DNA of 64,000 nucleotides from Palleronia sp. THAF1 (GTDB lineage Bacteria > Pseudomonadota > Alphaproteobacteria > Rhodobacterales > Rhodobacteraceae), in contig NZ_CP045420.1 of the NCBI RefSeq assembly GCF_009363795.1, positions 2,089,001-2,153,000 of the forward strand, in the 5' to 3' direction. Both the position numbers and the translations under genes were made by a program. The notes under the pieces were generated by a model. That model saw only the letters and a program-made list of their open reading frames with translations. It ran no database searches and had not been told where the DNA came from. This document shows, one piece after another, positions 1 through 8,995 of this stretch; position 1 is the first letter of the stretch; each line of letters starts with the position of its first letter.

Positions 1-1
1 C

Positions 2-541
2 AGCCTTGACCACATGACCCCGACCGAAACGCGCATGGTCGTGACCGACGCCGATCCAGAGGCGCGCATTGTCCGCCGGATTAACGGCGCACCCGCCGCT
101 GCCGAATACGCCCGCATCGTCAACCGCGATCCCGGCCAGTTGGACAGTTTTACCTTCGCCGCCCACCCTGTGGTCGTGCGCATGGGCGAACGGCACCACG
201 TTCGCTCGATCCAGCGGGTGACACCGGACGGCGCGCTAATCTTCTTTTCGGCCATCGACGAAGGCATGGTTCTGTCCGTCGCCACGTCAGAGCCGATCGC
301 GGCCCATCTGGACCGTGAACTCGCATCCCTGGCCATGGGCGATCAGATGCCCGACATCATCGCCTGCGACTGCATCCTGCGCCGGATCGAAGCCGAGGAG
401 CATCAGCAAAGCCGCTCTGTCAGCGATGTGCTGGCGCGCTACGGCGCAACCGGCTTTTCGACCTATGGCGAACAAATCGGGCGCATGCACATAAACCACA
501 CCATGACGGGCGTCGCCCTTTATCCCCCCGAACCACGATGA
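2..541 (+). CDS. FIST domain sensor protein, C-terminal part (cut by window edge)
   Basis: The frame is open to the left edge, so this is the 3' part of a longer gene. The methionine at 14 is probably internal. The visible ~179 residues match the FIST C-terminal domain: a beta-rich segment, then a closing block with YGEQIGRMHINHTMTGVAL, which resembles the conserved FIST_C ending. FIST proteins are predicted intracellular small-ligand sensors; in Pseudomonas the FIST protein NosP binds heme and senses nitric oxide through the kinase encoded beside it. Here the stop codon overlaps the start of a hybrid kinase by four bases (ATGA), which implies translational coupling and a shared pathway. The heme-ligand region cannot be checked because the N-terminus lies outside the window. 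Confidence 0.8.
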   Translation, partial: SLDHMTPTETRMVVTDADPEARIVRRINGAPAAAEYARIVNRDPGQLDSFTFAAHPVVVRMGERHHVRSIQRVTPDGALIFFSAIDEGMVLSVATSEPIAAHLDRELASLAMGDQMPDIIACDCILRRIEAEEHQQSRSVSDVLARYGATGFSTYGEQIGRMHINHTMTGVALYPPEPR

Positions 542-2727
542 CCAACACCTCTGCCTTGATCGACAACTCTGAACCGCTGGAGCAGCAGAACGCCCGCCTC
601 GTGCAGATCGCCGACGCACTGATGCGCAAGGTCGAGCGCGGCGAAGGCCCCGACGGTCTGGCCTACGCAGAGTTCGAGCGCGCGGCCCTTCTGGAAGCGC
701 AGGTGCGCCAGCGGACGACTGATCTGGAACGCACACTGCAGCTGCTGCACACAGCCAACGCCGCCGCCGAGACCGCCCGTTCCAACCTTGCCGAAGCGGT
801 CGAGTCCTTCTCGGAAGGCTTTGCGCTGTTCGATCAGGACGACCGGCTGGTTATGACCAACTCGCGCTTCTGCCGCGACCTGCGCGACGTGGCCCCGCGG
901 GTCGAGCCGGGCCTTGCCTTCGCCGACTACGTCGCCCTTGTGTCGCGCTCGATCTACCTTGATCTGTCGGACGATGGCAGCGCCACCGACTGGCGTCGAC
1001 ACCGGCTGGAACGCCACGCCGACACCAGCACCGTCTTCAACGTCCGCCTGACCCGCGACCGTTGGCTTCAGGTCGGCGAACACCGGACCGCATCCGGCGG
1101 CACCGTCATCCTGCAAACAGACGTGTCGGACATCATGCGCGCAGAACGCGCCAAGCGTGACCGGATCATGGACGAGCAGGCGCAGATGGTGCGCGCCACG
1201 CTCGATCACCTGAACCAGGGCGTGTGCATCTTCGACAATCGCCGCCGGCTGGCGGGATGGAACCGCCGAATGGAGATGTTGCTGGATCGCCCCTTCGACG
1301 GCCACGTCATCGGCATCAGCTTCGACGCGCTGCTGGCGCGGCTGGACGAGCAGATCAAGTTTTCCGGCCTCTTCACCCGCGATCACCTGATGACCTGGGC
1401 GCGCAACACACGCCCTCGACGCCCGATCAGCTTTGAAGTGGCGCGTGGCACCGACGATGTACTGTCCGTCTTCGCGCAGGAACTGCCGGATCAGGGCTTC
1501 GTGATCTCGTTCACCGACGTTTCCGCCGAACGCGCAGCCGAACGCGCCTTACGCGACATGAACGAGACGCTGGAGCGCCGCGTCGCAGATCGCACCGAAG
1601 AGCTGGGCGATGCGCTGGAGGAAGCGCGCCGGGCCAACCGATCCAAAACGCGCTTCGTTGCCGCCGCCGGTCACGACCTTTTGCAACCCCTTTCGGCGGC
1701 CAAGCTGTTCGTGTCCTATCTGGAAGAGCACGCCGACACCGATCTTGGTCGCAGCACCGCGACCAAGGCCGTCTCGGCGCTGGCTTCCGTCGAAGACATC
1801 ATCGAGGCGCTGCTGGACATCTCGAAGTTGGACTCCGGGCAGGCCGTGATGACCGTGCAGGACGTGCAGCTTGGCCGCATCCTGTCGTCCCTGCGCACCG
1901 AACTGACCCCGGCGGCAGAGGCGAAGGGCCTGGATCTGCGCATCGTCGACAGCACCCGAACCGTCCGCTCCGACCCGGTCTTCCTGCGCCGCATCCTGCA
2001 GAACCTTGTCACCAACGCGATCCGCTACACCGACGCGGGCCGCGTGTTGGTGGGTGCGCGCGCCGTTGGAGCGGATATGCGAATCGAGGTGCATGACACC
2101 GGTCCCGGCATTTCCTCCGAAGATCGGAAGGTGATTTTTCAGGAGTTCCGCCAACTCGGGCCGTCCGCCTCCGGCTCCAAGGGGCTGGGGCTGGGACTGA
2201 CCATCGTGGAACGCGCCTGCGCCATGCTGGATCACCCCCTGAACCTGCGCTCTGCCACCGGACAGGGAGCGTGCTTTTCCGTCACCGCCCCACGCAGCGG
2301 TCCGATGGAACAGGATGTGTCGGCGTCTCTTCCCGGCAGCCCCGCCCCGCAAAGTACGAACCTTGTCGTGCTGCTGGTCGAGAATGACCCCGACCTGACC
2401 GATGCGCTGGTTTTGATGATCGAAAGCTGGAAAAGCCATGTGATCCACGCCGAAACCGGCGCCGCAGCGCTGGAATTGCTGGACGAGATCGACATCGTGC
2501 CTGACCGCATGATCCTCGACTATCAGCTTGGGGAGGGCATGACCGGCGTGGAAACGCTGGCTGCCCTGCGCGCGCGTCACGGCGCGATTCCCGCGGCAGT
2601 TATCTCGGCCAGCCGGAAGGAAGAAATCCGCCACGACTGCACCCGCGCCGGTGTGCAGCTTTTGCCCAAACCACTGGATAAAACGCGGCTGATCGCCTTC
2701 CTCGATGGGTATGACGGCCCACTTTAG
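538..2727 (+). CDS. Hybrid sensor histidine kinase/response regulator, NahK-like
   Basis: A 729-residue cytoplasmic kinase with no membrane segment. In order it has an N-terminal coiled coil (about 1-90), two PAS-like segments (about 85-215 and 220-335), a second coiled coil (about 340-370), a HisKA dimerisation helix with the phospho-acceptor His379 in a GHDLLQPL motif, a HATPase_c domain (N-box around QNLVTNAIRY, G-boxes DTGPGIS and GLGLGL), and a C-terminal receiver domain with phospho-acceptor Asp661 in MILDYQLGEG. This is the architecture of NahK/ErcS'-type orphan kinases that are co-transcribed with FIST proteins. The natural inference is that the upstream FIST protein controls its autophosphorylation. 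The output partner (Hpt protein or regulator) is not visible here. Confidence 0.87.
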   Translation: MTNTSALIDNSEPLEQQNARLVQIADALMRKVERGEGPDGLAYAEFERAALLEAQVRQRTTDLERTLQLLHTANAAAETARSNLAEAVESFSEGFALFDQDDRLVMTNSRFCRDLRDVAPRVEPGLAFADYVALVSRSIYLDLSDDGSATDWRRHRLERHADTSTVFNVRLTRDRWLQVGEHRTASGGTVILQTDVSDIMRAERAKRDRIMDEQAQMVRATLDHLNQGVCIFDNRRRLAGWNRRMEMLLDRPFDGHVIGISFDALLARLDEQIKFSGLFTRDHLMTWARNTRPRRPISFEVARGTDDVLSVFAQELPDQGFVISFTDVSAERAAERALRDMNETLERRVADRTEELGDALEEARRANRSKTRFVAAAGHDLLQPLSAAKLFVSYLEEHADTDLGRSTATKAVSALASVEDIIEALLDISKLDSGQAVMTVQDVQLGRILSSLRTELTPAAEAKGLDLRIVDSTRTVRSDPVFLRRILQNLVTNAIRYTDAGRVLVGARAVGADMRIEVHDTGPGISSEDRKVIFQEFRQLGPSASGSKGLGLGLTIVERACAMLDHPLNLRSATGQGACFSVTAPRSGPMEQDVSASLPGSPAPQSTNLVVLLVENDPDLTDALVLMIESWKSHVIHAETGAAALELLDEIDIVPDRMILDYQLGEGMTGVETLAALRARHGAIPAAVISASRKEEIRHDCTRAGVQLLPKPLDKTRLIAFLDGYDGPL

Positions 2728-2867
2728 GTGACGCAGCGCTGTGACGCGCAGGCCACGCATTCCCGCTATCGTTCGGCCACGGACGCCAATCCCCCAAGAA
2801 CGCCGCGATTGCGCCGCATTTCGAAACCAACCTCGGAGAACCCCGTTTCTTCCGAAAGGACGATATC

Positions 2868-2954
2868 ATGAGCCGCAATCAACCCCGCCCGACGAAGCCC
2901 ATTCGTCCGCAGCCGCAAAAGCCCGTGCGCTTTACCGACTGGGCGGCCATCTAG
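2868..2954 (+). CDS. Possible 28-residue basic proline-rich peptide
   Basis: A short open frame starts at an ATG seven bases after a GAAAGGA ribosome-binding sequence and ends at TAG. The product is basic and rich in proline and glutamine (start MSRNQPRPTKPIRPQ, end FTDWAAI). I recognise no family. The well-placed ribosome-binding site, and a composition unlike random frames, are the only support. It lies between the kinase gene and the TfoX-like gene, in the same direction. Confidence 0.35.
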   Translation: MSRNQPRPTKPIRPQPQKPVRFTDWAAI

Positions 2955-2992
2955 TCTTGGACCCGTCGGCCTTCGCCCGCTAGACTGTCGGA

Positions 2993-3358
2993 ATGGGAAC
3001 ACCACTCGACAGCCTGCGCAACATCGGGCCCGCCATGACCGACCGCTTCGTGCGGATCGGCATTCGCGATGTCGAAGGCTTCCGGGCCATGGGCGCGGAT
3101 GCCGCCTACGCCCGGATGCTGACGGAAGGCGAGCGCCCGCATATCATGGTCTTTACCGCCATGGTGCTTGCCCTTCAGGGCCGCGACTGGCGCGCGCTTT
3201 CATCCGCCGACAAGGCAGACATCAAAGCGCGCTACACATCGTGTCGGACGTTGGTCGAAAAAGGCGAGCTGCCACCGCCCGCGCAAGACCCCGACGAGGC
3301 CGCCATCTCTCCTGAACTGTCCGCTTTTCTAGACCACATGGGCCTGTCGCCGCGCTAG
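2993..3358 (+). CDS. TfoX C-terminal-domain-like protein
   Basis: A 121-residue protein whose first 80 residues match the TfoX/Sxy C-terminal domain, including LRNIGPAMTDRFVRIGI followed by the GFRAMGADAAYARM helix, a helix-hairpin-helix-like fold. In gammaproteobacteria full-length TfoX regulates competence. Alphaproteobacteria usually carry stand-alone C-terminal domains of unknown role, as here. The tail after residue 95 is proline-rich and acidic. No competence genes are adjacent. Confidence 0.75.
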   Translation: MGTPLDSLRNIGPAMTDRFVRIGIRDVEGFRAMGADAAYARMLTEGERPHIMVFTAMVLALQGRDWRALSSADKADIKARYTSCRTLVEKGELPPPAQDPDEAAISPELSAFLDHMGLSPR

Positions 3359-3395
3359 GCTGGAACCCGCCAGCCCCTCGCGCCGTTCGGCTACC

Positions 3396-3821
3396 ATGAA
3401 CACGCATCCCAAACTCGCTCGGCTGGAAAAGCTGGACCGCCTCTCACGCCGCATGGACACGGCTTTCCGCATTCCGATCATCGGAAAGCGCGTCGGCTGG
3501 GACGGTATCCTTAGCATCCTGCCGGTCGTCGGTGACACCGTCGCCTTCGCGCCTGCCGCCTACATCGTACTGGAGAGCCACCGGATGGGCCTGCCTCGGC
3601 ACAAGGTCATCCGTCAGGGCATCAACGTGGGCATCGACTACCTTGTCGGCTCGATCCCCATCATCGGCACACTGTTCGACATCGGCTTCAAGGCCAACCG
3701 CGCGAACGTGGCTATCCTGCGCGACCATGTAGAGCGTGAGACGCAGGCCGAATTGAAGGACGTGACACCCGGCGGCGGTGCGCTGTCATCCCATCACCCT
3801 TCGATTGGCGACCGGGTGTAG
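3396..3821 (+). CDS. DUF4112 small membrane protein
   Basis: A 141-residue protein of the DUF4112 family, recognised by GKRVGWDGILSILPVVGDT in the first half and the repeated DYLVGSIPIIGTLFDIGFKAN pattern in the second. Two hydrophobic glycine/proline-containing stretches (about residues 35-60 and 85-105) suggest membrane association. The function of the family is unknown. It follows the TfoX-like gene by 37 bases in the same direction and may be co-transcribed with it. A stem-loop shared with the convergent ndk gene follows. Confidence 0.8.
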   Translation: MNTHPKLARLEKLDRLSRRMDTAFRIPIIGKRVGWDGILSILPVVGDTVAFAPAAYIVLESHRMGLPRHKVIRQGINVGIDYLVGSIPIIGTLFDIGFKANRANVAILRDHVERETQAELKDVTPGGGALSSHHPSIGDRV

Positions 3822-3873
3822 CGTCGAGTTCAAGCGAACGCCTGACGTCAAACTTCCTGATGCAAAATGCAAA

Positions 3874-3895
3874 CGGCCCGGACAATGCCGGGCCG
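3874..3895 (-). terminator. Stem-loop terminator of ndk
   Basis: CGGCCCGG and CCGGGCCG form a perfect 8-bp stem around a 6-base loop. In the minus direction it is followed by a T-rich stretch (TTTGCATTTT), so it fits as the ndk terminator. It also sits between the convergent DUF4112 gene and ndk. Confidence 0.6.
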
Positions 3896-3919
3896 CTGCG
3901 CAAATCTGTCTGAACCGGC

Positions 3920-4342
3920 TTAGCCGACCAGTTCGAGACCTGCGAAGAAGTAGGCAATCTCTTCCGCAGCGGTTTCCGGAGCATCGGATCCGTGAACCGA
4001 GTTTTCGCCAACGGATTCCGCATACTCGGCACGGATTGTGCCTTCATCGGCTTCGGCGGGGTTCGTCGCGCCCATGACTTCGCGGTTCTTGGCGATCGCG
4101 CCCTCACCTTCCAGAACCTGAACGACCACCGGCTCGGAAGCCATGAATTCGGTCAGTTCGTCGTAGAAGGGACGTTCAGCGTGGACCTTGTAGAACTCAC
4201 CCGCTTGCGCCTTGGTCAGGTGGATGCGCTTCTGTGCGACGATGCGCAGGCCGGCATCTTCGAACTTGGCGTTGATCTTGCCGGTCAGATTGCGGCGGGT
4301 GGCGTCGGGCTTGATGATGGAAAGCGTACGTTCGATGGCCAT
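3920..4342 (-). CDS. ndk: Nucleoside diphosphate kinase
   Basis: A 140-residue enzyme that transfers the gamma phosphate of ATP to nucleoside diphosphates through a phosphohistidine. It starts [14 protein letters not shown] and carries the catalytic His117 in the signature [10 protein letters not shown]; the length equals the family norm. The frame can be read 39 codons further upstream, but the start at 4342 fits the family and has a GAGG sequence just upstream. It is transcribed alone and converges on the DUF4112 gene. Confidence 0.97.
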   Translation of the reverse strand: MAIERTLSIIKPDATRRNLTGKINAKFEDAGLRIVAQKRIHLTKAQAGEFYKVHAERPFYDELTEFMASEPVVVQVLEGEGAIAKNREVMGATNPAEADEGTIRAEYAESVGENSVHGSDAPETAAEEIAYFFAGLELVG

Positions 4343-4591
4343 AAGGTGCCTCATTTCTGTGCGGACCGCCCCATGCGATCCCGTTGTTTCGGCGCCGCGA
4401 TACCACGCACCCGCGCGGGTGAAAACCCGCTTCGCCCGTGTCGTACACCGCTTTCGCAATCGGCCCCTGGTTGCCCGTGCATCGGCAAGAGTGAGCCGAC
4501 CCTCACCCCGGCAGAGTCGCCGCCGCGATCCGACCCGCTACGTATCCATGCAGGCCAGACGGGCCGCCTTAGTCAGTAAAGGAAATTTATC

Positions 4592-4720
4592 ATGTCCATC
4601 AAAACCCTACCGATCGTTCTTCTCACGATGGTTCTGGGCCTTGCCGCCTGCCAAGAAAGCGACAGCGACGAAACAGAGACCGACACGGAAGTCGAAAGCT
4701 CAGAAGAGGCAGATAGCTGA
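4592..4720 (+). CDS. Small acidic lipoprotein (42 residues)
   Basis: The frame follows an AAAGGA ribosome-binding site by nine bases. A lysine and a hydrophobic helix lead into the lipobox LAAC, with the lipidated cysteine at residue 20. The mature part would be only 23 residues, almost all Asp, Glu, Ser and Thr. This resembles entericidin-like mini-lipoproteins in layout, though the strong acidity is distinctive. The aspartate-free linker after the cysteine is too short to decide between inner- and outer-membrane sorting with confidence. It is not obviously part of an operon. Confidence 0.65.
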   Translation: MSIKTLPIVLLTMVLGLAACQESDSDETETDTEVESSEEADS

Positions 4721-4884
4721 CCCTGTATCGGCGGCGCAGGATAAGCGTCGCCGAATACTCGATACTCGGCCTTGGCATAATTGAACCACCACTGATGTCC
4801 GACCCGCTTTATGAACGATGCCGGTTGGCCTTGGATACGTTTCCGGCCTAGCGTTCCCCGTTTACCAGTGCAGAGGGATGCTCA

Positions 4885-6324
4885 ATGACTGCCATCGTCG
4901 ATTTTCTGAATACCGTCCTTTGGGGCTATGTCCTCGTTTACGGACTACTGGCCGTTGGGATATTCTTCACTTGGCGCACCGGCTTCGTCCAGTTCCGCCA
5001 CTTCGGAGAATTCTTTCGCGTCATCGCCTCGTCGCGCTCGACCTCAAGCTCCGGTATCTCGCCATTCCAGGCCCTGACCATCAGCCTGGCCTCGCGCGTG
5101 GGCACCGGCAACCTCGCTGGTGTGGCGGTCGCGATCTATCTTGGCGGACCTGGTGCAATCTTCTGGATGTGGATGGTGGCCCTCGTAGGCATGGCGACGG
5201 CCTATGCCGAATCCTCGCTCGCCCAGCTTTACAAGACGCGCAACGCGGAAGAGCAGTATCGCGGCGGCCCCGCCTTCTACATGCACAAGGGCGTTGGATC
5301 GAAGGCCATGGGCTACGCCTTCTCCGTGGCGCTGATCCTGTCGTTCGGTCTGATCTTCTCTGCCGTGCAGGCCAATTCGATCTCGGTCGCCCTGGAAACC
5401 GCGTTCGAGGTGCCGCGCATCGTCACCGGCCTGATCGTGGCGGGCCTTGCGGGCGTCGTGATCTTTGGAGGCATCAAGTCTATCGCTCGTGTGGCCGAGA
5501 AAGTCGTGCCCGCCATGGCAGGCCTTTACATCCTCGTGGCGCTGTATGTGGTCGTGGTGAACATCACGGAAGTGCCCGGCGTGCTTGGCATGATCGTCGC
5601 CAACGCTTTCGGTTTCGAAGAGGCAGCAGGCGGTTTCGCGGGCGGCATAATGGTGGCCCTGCTGAATGGCGTGAAGCGCGGCCTCTTCTCGAACGAGGCT
5701 GGCATGGGCTCGGCGCCGAACATCGCCGCCGTTGCCGTTCCCGAACCTCACCACCCCTCGTCGCAGGGTCTTGTCCAGGGGCTTGGTGTCTTTATCGACA
5801 CGCTTGTGATCTGTACTGCCACCGCGTTGATGATCCTGCTGTCGGGCGTCGTGGACTACTCGGAAGGCGCGCCCACCGGCATGGCCCTGACGCAGATCGC
5901 GCTGGACAGCCACATCGGCGCATTCGGTCCGTGGTTCGTTGGTCTGGCGATCTTCTTCTTCGCCTTCACCTCGATCCTCGGCAACTACTCCTATGCCGAA
6001 AACGCGATGGAGTTCCTGGGGTTGGGCAATAGGACGGCATTGTTGATCCTGAAGGCCATCGTGATTGCGATGGTGCTGTGGGGGTCGTTGCAAGCCGTGA
6101 CGACGGTGTTCAACTTCGCCGACGCTTCCATGGCGGTGATGGCGACGATTAACCTCGTCGCGATCCTGATCCTCTCGAAGACGGTATTCAAACTGACCAA
6201 GGACTACTTTGGACAGCGTAAGTCCGGTCAGGAACCGATCTTCCGGGCATCAGAATACCCGGAACTCGGCGACGGCATCGACCGGACCATCTGGAACCGC
6301 GACGTGGCCGCCGAACGCGAATGA
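4885..6324 (+). CDS. Sodium/alanine (glycine) symporter, AGCS family
   Basis: A 479-residue inner-membrane transporter with about 11 hydrophobic segments. The family signature SRVGTGNLAGVAVAIYLGGPGAIFW (about residues 70-95) matches the GTGN(I/L)AGVA motif of AlsT/DagA proteins, and FSNEAGMGSAPNIAA (about 270-285) is the second conserved block. It imports alanine or glycine with sodium. A GAGGGA ribosome-binding site lies seven bases before the ATG. An isolated gene; the next gene converges on it 16 bases downstream. Confidence 0.92.
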   Translation: MTAIVDFLNTVLWGYVLVYGLLAVGIFFTWRTGFVQFRHFGEFFRVIASSRSTSSSGISPFQALTISLASRVGTGNLAGVAVAIYLGGPGAIFWMWMVALVGMATAYAESSLAQLYKTRNAEEQYRGGPAFYMHKGVGSKAMGYAFSVALILSFGLIFSAVQANSISVALETAFEVPRIVTGLIVAGLAGVVIFGGIKSIARVAEKVVPAMAGLYILVALYVVVVNITEVPGVLGMIVANAFGFEEAAGGFAGGIMVALLNGVKRGLFSNEAGMGSAPNIAAVAVPEPHHPSSQGLVQGLGVFIDTLVICTATALMILLSGVVDYSEGAPTGMALTQIALDSHIGAFGPWFVGLAIFFFAFTSILGNYSYAENAMEFLGLGNRTALLILKAIVIAMVLWGSLQAVTTVFNFADASMAVMATINLVAILILSKTVFKLTKDYFGQRKSGQEPIFRASEYPELGDGIDRTIWNRDVAAERE

Positions 6325-6340
6325 CGCGACCCGGGGCCGG

Positions 6341-6952
6341 TCACATCGGCATGATCGGCCCCGAGACCTCTATGGACCGGCGCAGCTCTGGCTGCGCCGC
6401 GATCCGCTGCCAATAGCCTTGCACGACAGGCCAATCTTCCAGCTCTCCTGCCATATTCAGCATCGCCAGCTGATACATGATCTGCATGTCCGCCAGGCAC
6501 AGCCGCTCTCCCATCAGCCAGTCGCGCCCTTCAAGCGTGTCCGACAGATAAGCCAGATGCGGTCGGATGGCGGCCCGATCATCGTCCGAAAGCGGTCGCC
6601 CTTTCAGCCTGTGCCAGAAGAACGGCCCCACCAGCCGCGCCAGCGTGCCTTCCGCGTAGTCCAGCCACTCATCGTGCCGTGCCTGCATCCGCGCGTCGCC
6701 TTCGGGCAGGAACCGCCCGTCTCCGTGGACGCGCTGCACATATCGCAGGATCGCCGCGCTCTCGGCCAATACGAAATCGTCATCCACCAACACCGGAGCC
6801 TTGCCCAAGGGATGCACCTGCGCCAACGCATCCGGCGCCTTGTAGGCCCCCGTCCGCTCGTAGCGCACCACCTTGTAAGGCACCTTCAGCGCCTCAAGCA
6901 GCCAGATCACCCGATGTGCCCGCGAAAAGGCAAGGCTATGAACAACGATCAT
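6341..6952 (-). CDS. Glutathione S-transferase family protein
   Basis: A 203-residue protein with an N-terminal thioredoxin-fold domain (MIVVHSLAFSRAHRVIWLLE, then VHPLGKAPVLVDDD and LAESAAILRYV, the glutathione-binding cis-proline and Glu-Ser elements) and an all-helical C-terminal domain. The active-site position near residue 9 is a serine, which fits the Ser/Cys classes of bacterial GSTs. I chose the start at 6952 because GGGAGA lies just upstream; the frame is open 34 codons further. The substrate is unknown. Confidence 0.87.
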   Translation of the reverse strand: MIVVHSLAFSRAHRVIWLLEALKVPYKVVRYERTGAYKAPDALAQVHPLGKAPVLVDDDFVLAESAAILRYVQRVHGDGRFLPEGDARMQARHDEWLDYAEGTLARLVGPFFWHRLKGRPLSDDDRAAIRPHLAYLSDTLEGRDWLMGERLCLADMQIMYQLAMLNMAGELEDWPVVQGYWQRIAAQPELRRSIEVSGPIMPM

Positions 6953-6984
6953 CGCATCTCTCCCTCGATCCGACGCGCCATGTA

Positions 6985-7035
6985 GCTCCTTCACCGTTCC
7001 GGCAAATACCTCCCCCGGAGGGTCGGCCCGCAACA
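6985..7035 (-). repeat. Dispersed GC-rich repeat, copy 1 (divergent)
   Basis: On the minus strand this reads a short GC-rich arm, then GGAGGTATTTGCCGGAACGGTGAAGG. It shares the tail GAGGTATTT..GGAACG.TGAAG with copies at 22845 and 36884. It sits in the divergent gap between the GST and ABC-F genes. Confidence 0.5.
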
Positions 7036-7074
7036 CGTCTTTCCGCCGGGCCAAAGCGGTGCTAGTGCGCGGCC

Positions 7075-8928
7075 ATGCTGCGCCTTACAAACATATCCTA
7101 TTCCGTCGCGGGCCGCCCGCTGCTTGAAAACGCCTCTGCCGACATCCCGGCGGGCCACAAGGTCGGCGTGGTCGGACGCAACGGCACCGGCAAAACGACC
7201 CTCTTCCGCCTGATCCGGGGCGAGCTGGCGCTGGAAGGCGGCACTGTGGAAATCCCCAAGCAGGCCGTCATCGGCGGCGTCCGGCAGGAAGTCCCATCGT
7301 CCGAGACCTCGCTGCTCGACACGGTGCTGGCCGCCGACACCGAGCGTGCGTCGCTGATGGCAGAGTCGGAAACCGCCACCGACCCCAACCGAATCGCCGA
7401 GATCCAGACCCGTCTGGCCGACACCGACGCCTGGTCGGGAGAGGCCCGCGCCACACGGCTTCTGCGCGGCCTTGGCTTCACGCAGGACGAAACGTTGCAG
7501 CCCTGTTCCGCCTTCTCTGGCGGTTGGCGGATGCGCGTGGCCTTGGCTGGCGTGCTCTTCGCCGCGCCCGATATTCTGCTTCTGGACGAGCCGACCAACT
7601 ACCTCGACCTCGAAGGGGCGCTCTGGCTAGAGGCTTATCTGGCCAACTACCCGAACACCGTCATCGTGATCAGCCACGACCGGGGCCTGCTGAACCGCTC
7701 TGTCGGGCATATCCTGCACCTCGAAGACAAGAAGCTGACGCTCTACGGCGGCAATTACGACACCTTCGCGCGCACCCGGTCCGCGCGTCTGGCGGCAGCG
7801 GAATCGCAGATCGCCAAGCAAGACGCCCGCCGCGCCCACCTGCAATCTTTCGTGGACCGCTTTCGCGCCAAGGCAACGAAGGCCAAGCAGGCCCAATCCC
7901 GCCTGAAGATGATCGAGAAGATGGAGTCGATCCAGACCCCGCAAGAAGCCGCCCTGCGCGCATTCTCGTTCCCCGAGCCGGAAGAGCTGTCGCCACCCAT
8001 TGTCAATTTGGAGAGCGCATCTACGGGTTACGGCGATACCGTTATCCTGTCCAAGCTGAACCTGCGCATCGACCAGGACGACCGGATCGCCCTTTTGGGC
8101 CGCAATGGTGAGGGCAAGTCCACCCTGTCGAAGATGCTGTCCCAGCGTCTTGAAGTGATGAACGGCCGCATGACGACCGCCGCCAAGCTGCGCGTGGGCT
8201 ACTTCGCACAGCATCAGGTGGACGAACTGCGCATCGACGAAACGCCACTGGATCACCTGCGCCGGATGCGCCCCTTGGAAACACCCGCGCGCGGTCGCGC
8301 GCGCCTTGCCGGTTTTGGCCTTGGTGCGGAACAGGCGGATACGCTGGTAAAGGGATTGTCCGGCGGCCAGAAAGCCCGCCTGTCCCTGCTGATCGCGACG
8401 CTCGACGCGCCGCACATGCTGATCCTTGATGAGCCGACGAACCACTTGGATATCGAGTCCCGCGAAGCGCTGGTCGAAGCGCTGACCGCCTACACCGGCG
8501 CCGTGATCCTCGTCAGCCACGACATGCACCTGCTGTCGCTGGTGGCCGATCGCCTATGGCTAGTCAAAGGCGGTCGCGTCGCGCCTTACGAGCACGATCT
8601 CGACACCTATCGCCAATCGCTGCTGCAGGGAGAGCCGAAGGCCGAGAAGCCGAAGAAAGCCGATCCGCCCAGCGCCCCCAAACCCAGCCGCGATCAGGTT
8701 ATGGCGCTGCGTTCGGAAGTGCGCAAAGCCGAGGCCCGCGTCGCCAAGATCGAAGAGATGCGCGATAAACTGGCCAAGAAGCTGGCCGATCCCGCGTTGT
8801 ATGAAGACGCTCGCGTCGGCGAGTTGGCCACCTGGAACAAGAAATACGCCGAGGTGCAGGAGGCAATGGACCGCGCAGAGGCGCTGTGGATGGCGGCGTC
8901 GGAAAAGCTGGAGCGTGCGGAGTCGTAA
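7075..8928 (+). CDS. ABC-F family ATPase (ribosome-associated type)
   Basis: A 617-residue soluble protein with two ATP-binding cassettes and no membrane domain. Walker A motifs are GRNGTGKTT (residues 34-42) and GRNGEGKS (342-349), signature motifs are FSGGWRMRVALA and LSGGQKARLSLL, and both Walker B segments read LLLDEPTN or LILDEPTN. A charged linker (about 230-290) joins the cassettes, and a Lys/Glu-rich coiled coil forms the C-terminus (about 540-617), as in Uup/YheS-type members. ABC-F proteins act on the ribosomal E site during translation stress; the exact subgroup is not resolved here. Confidence 0.93.
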   Translation: MLRLTNISYSVAGRPLLENASADIPAGHKVGVVGRNGTGKTTLFRLIRGELALEGGTVEIPKQAVIGGVRQEVPSSETSLLDTVLAADTERASLMAESETATDPNRIAEIQTRLADTDAWSGEARATRLLRGLGFTQDETLQPCSAFSGGWRMRVALAGVLFAAPDILLLDEPTNYLDLEGALWLEAYLANYPNTVIVISHDRGLLNRSVGHILHLEDKKLTLYGGNYDTFARTRSARLAAAESQIAKQDARRAHLQSFVDRFRAKATKAKQAQSRLKMIEKMESIQTPQEAALRAFSFPEPEELSPPIVNLESASTGYGDTVILSKLNLRIDQDDRIALLGRNGEGKSTLSKMLSQRLEVMNGRMTTAAKLRVGYFAQHQVDELRIDETPLDHLRRMRPLETPARGRARLAGFGLGAEQADTLVKGLSGGQKARLSLLIATLDAPHMLILDEPTNHLDIESREALVEALTAYTGAVILVSHDMHLLSLVADRLWLVKGGRVAPYEHDLDTYRQSLLQGEPKAEKPKKADPPSAPKPSRDQVMALRSEVRKAEARVAKIEEMRDKLAKKLADPALYEDARVGELATWNKKYAEVQEAMDRAEALWMAASEKLERAES

Positions 8929-8995
8929 TGCGCGAAATATGCAAATTGTCTGTTCTATTTCGGTGTGAAACCCACCCCGAATGCACGAAATTCGC

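Noticed and set aside
4721-4884. Riboswitch upstream of the AGCS symporter
   Set aside because: The 164-base leader shows no recognisable glycine-riboswitch core, so nothing is annotated.
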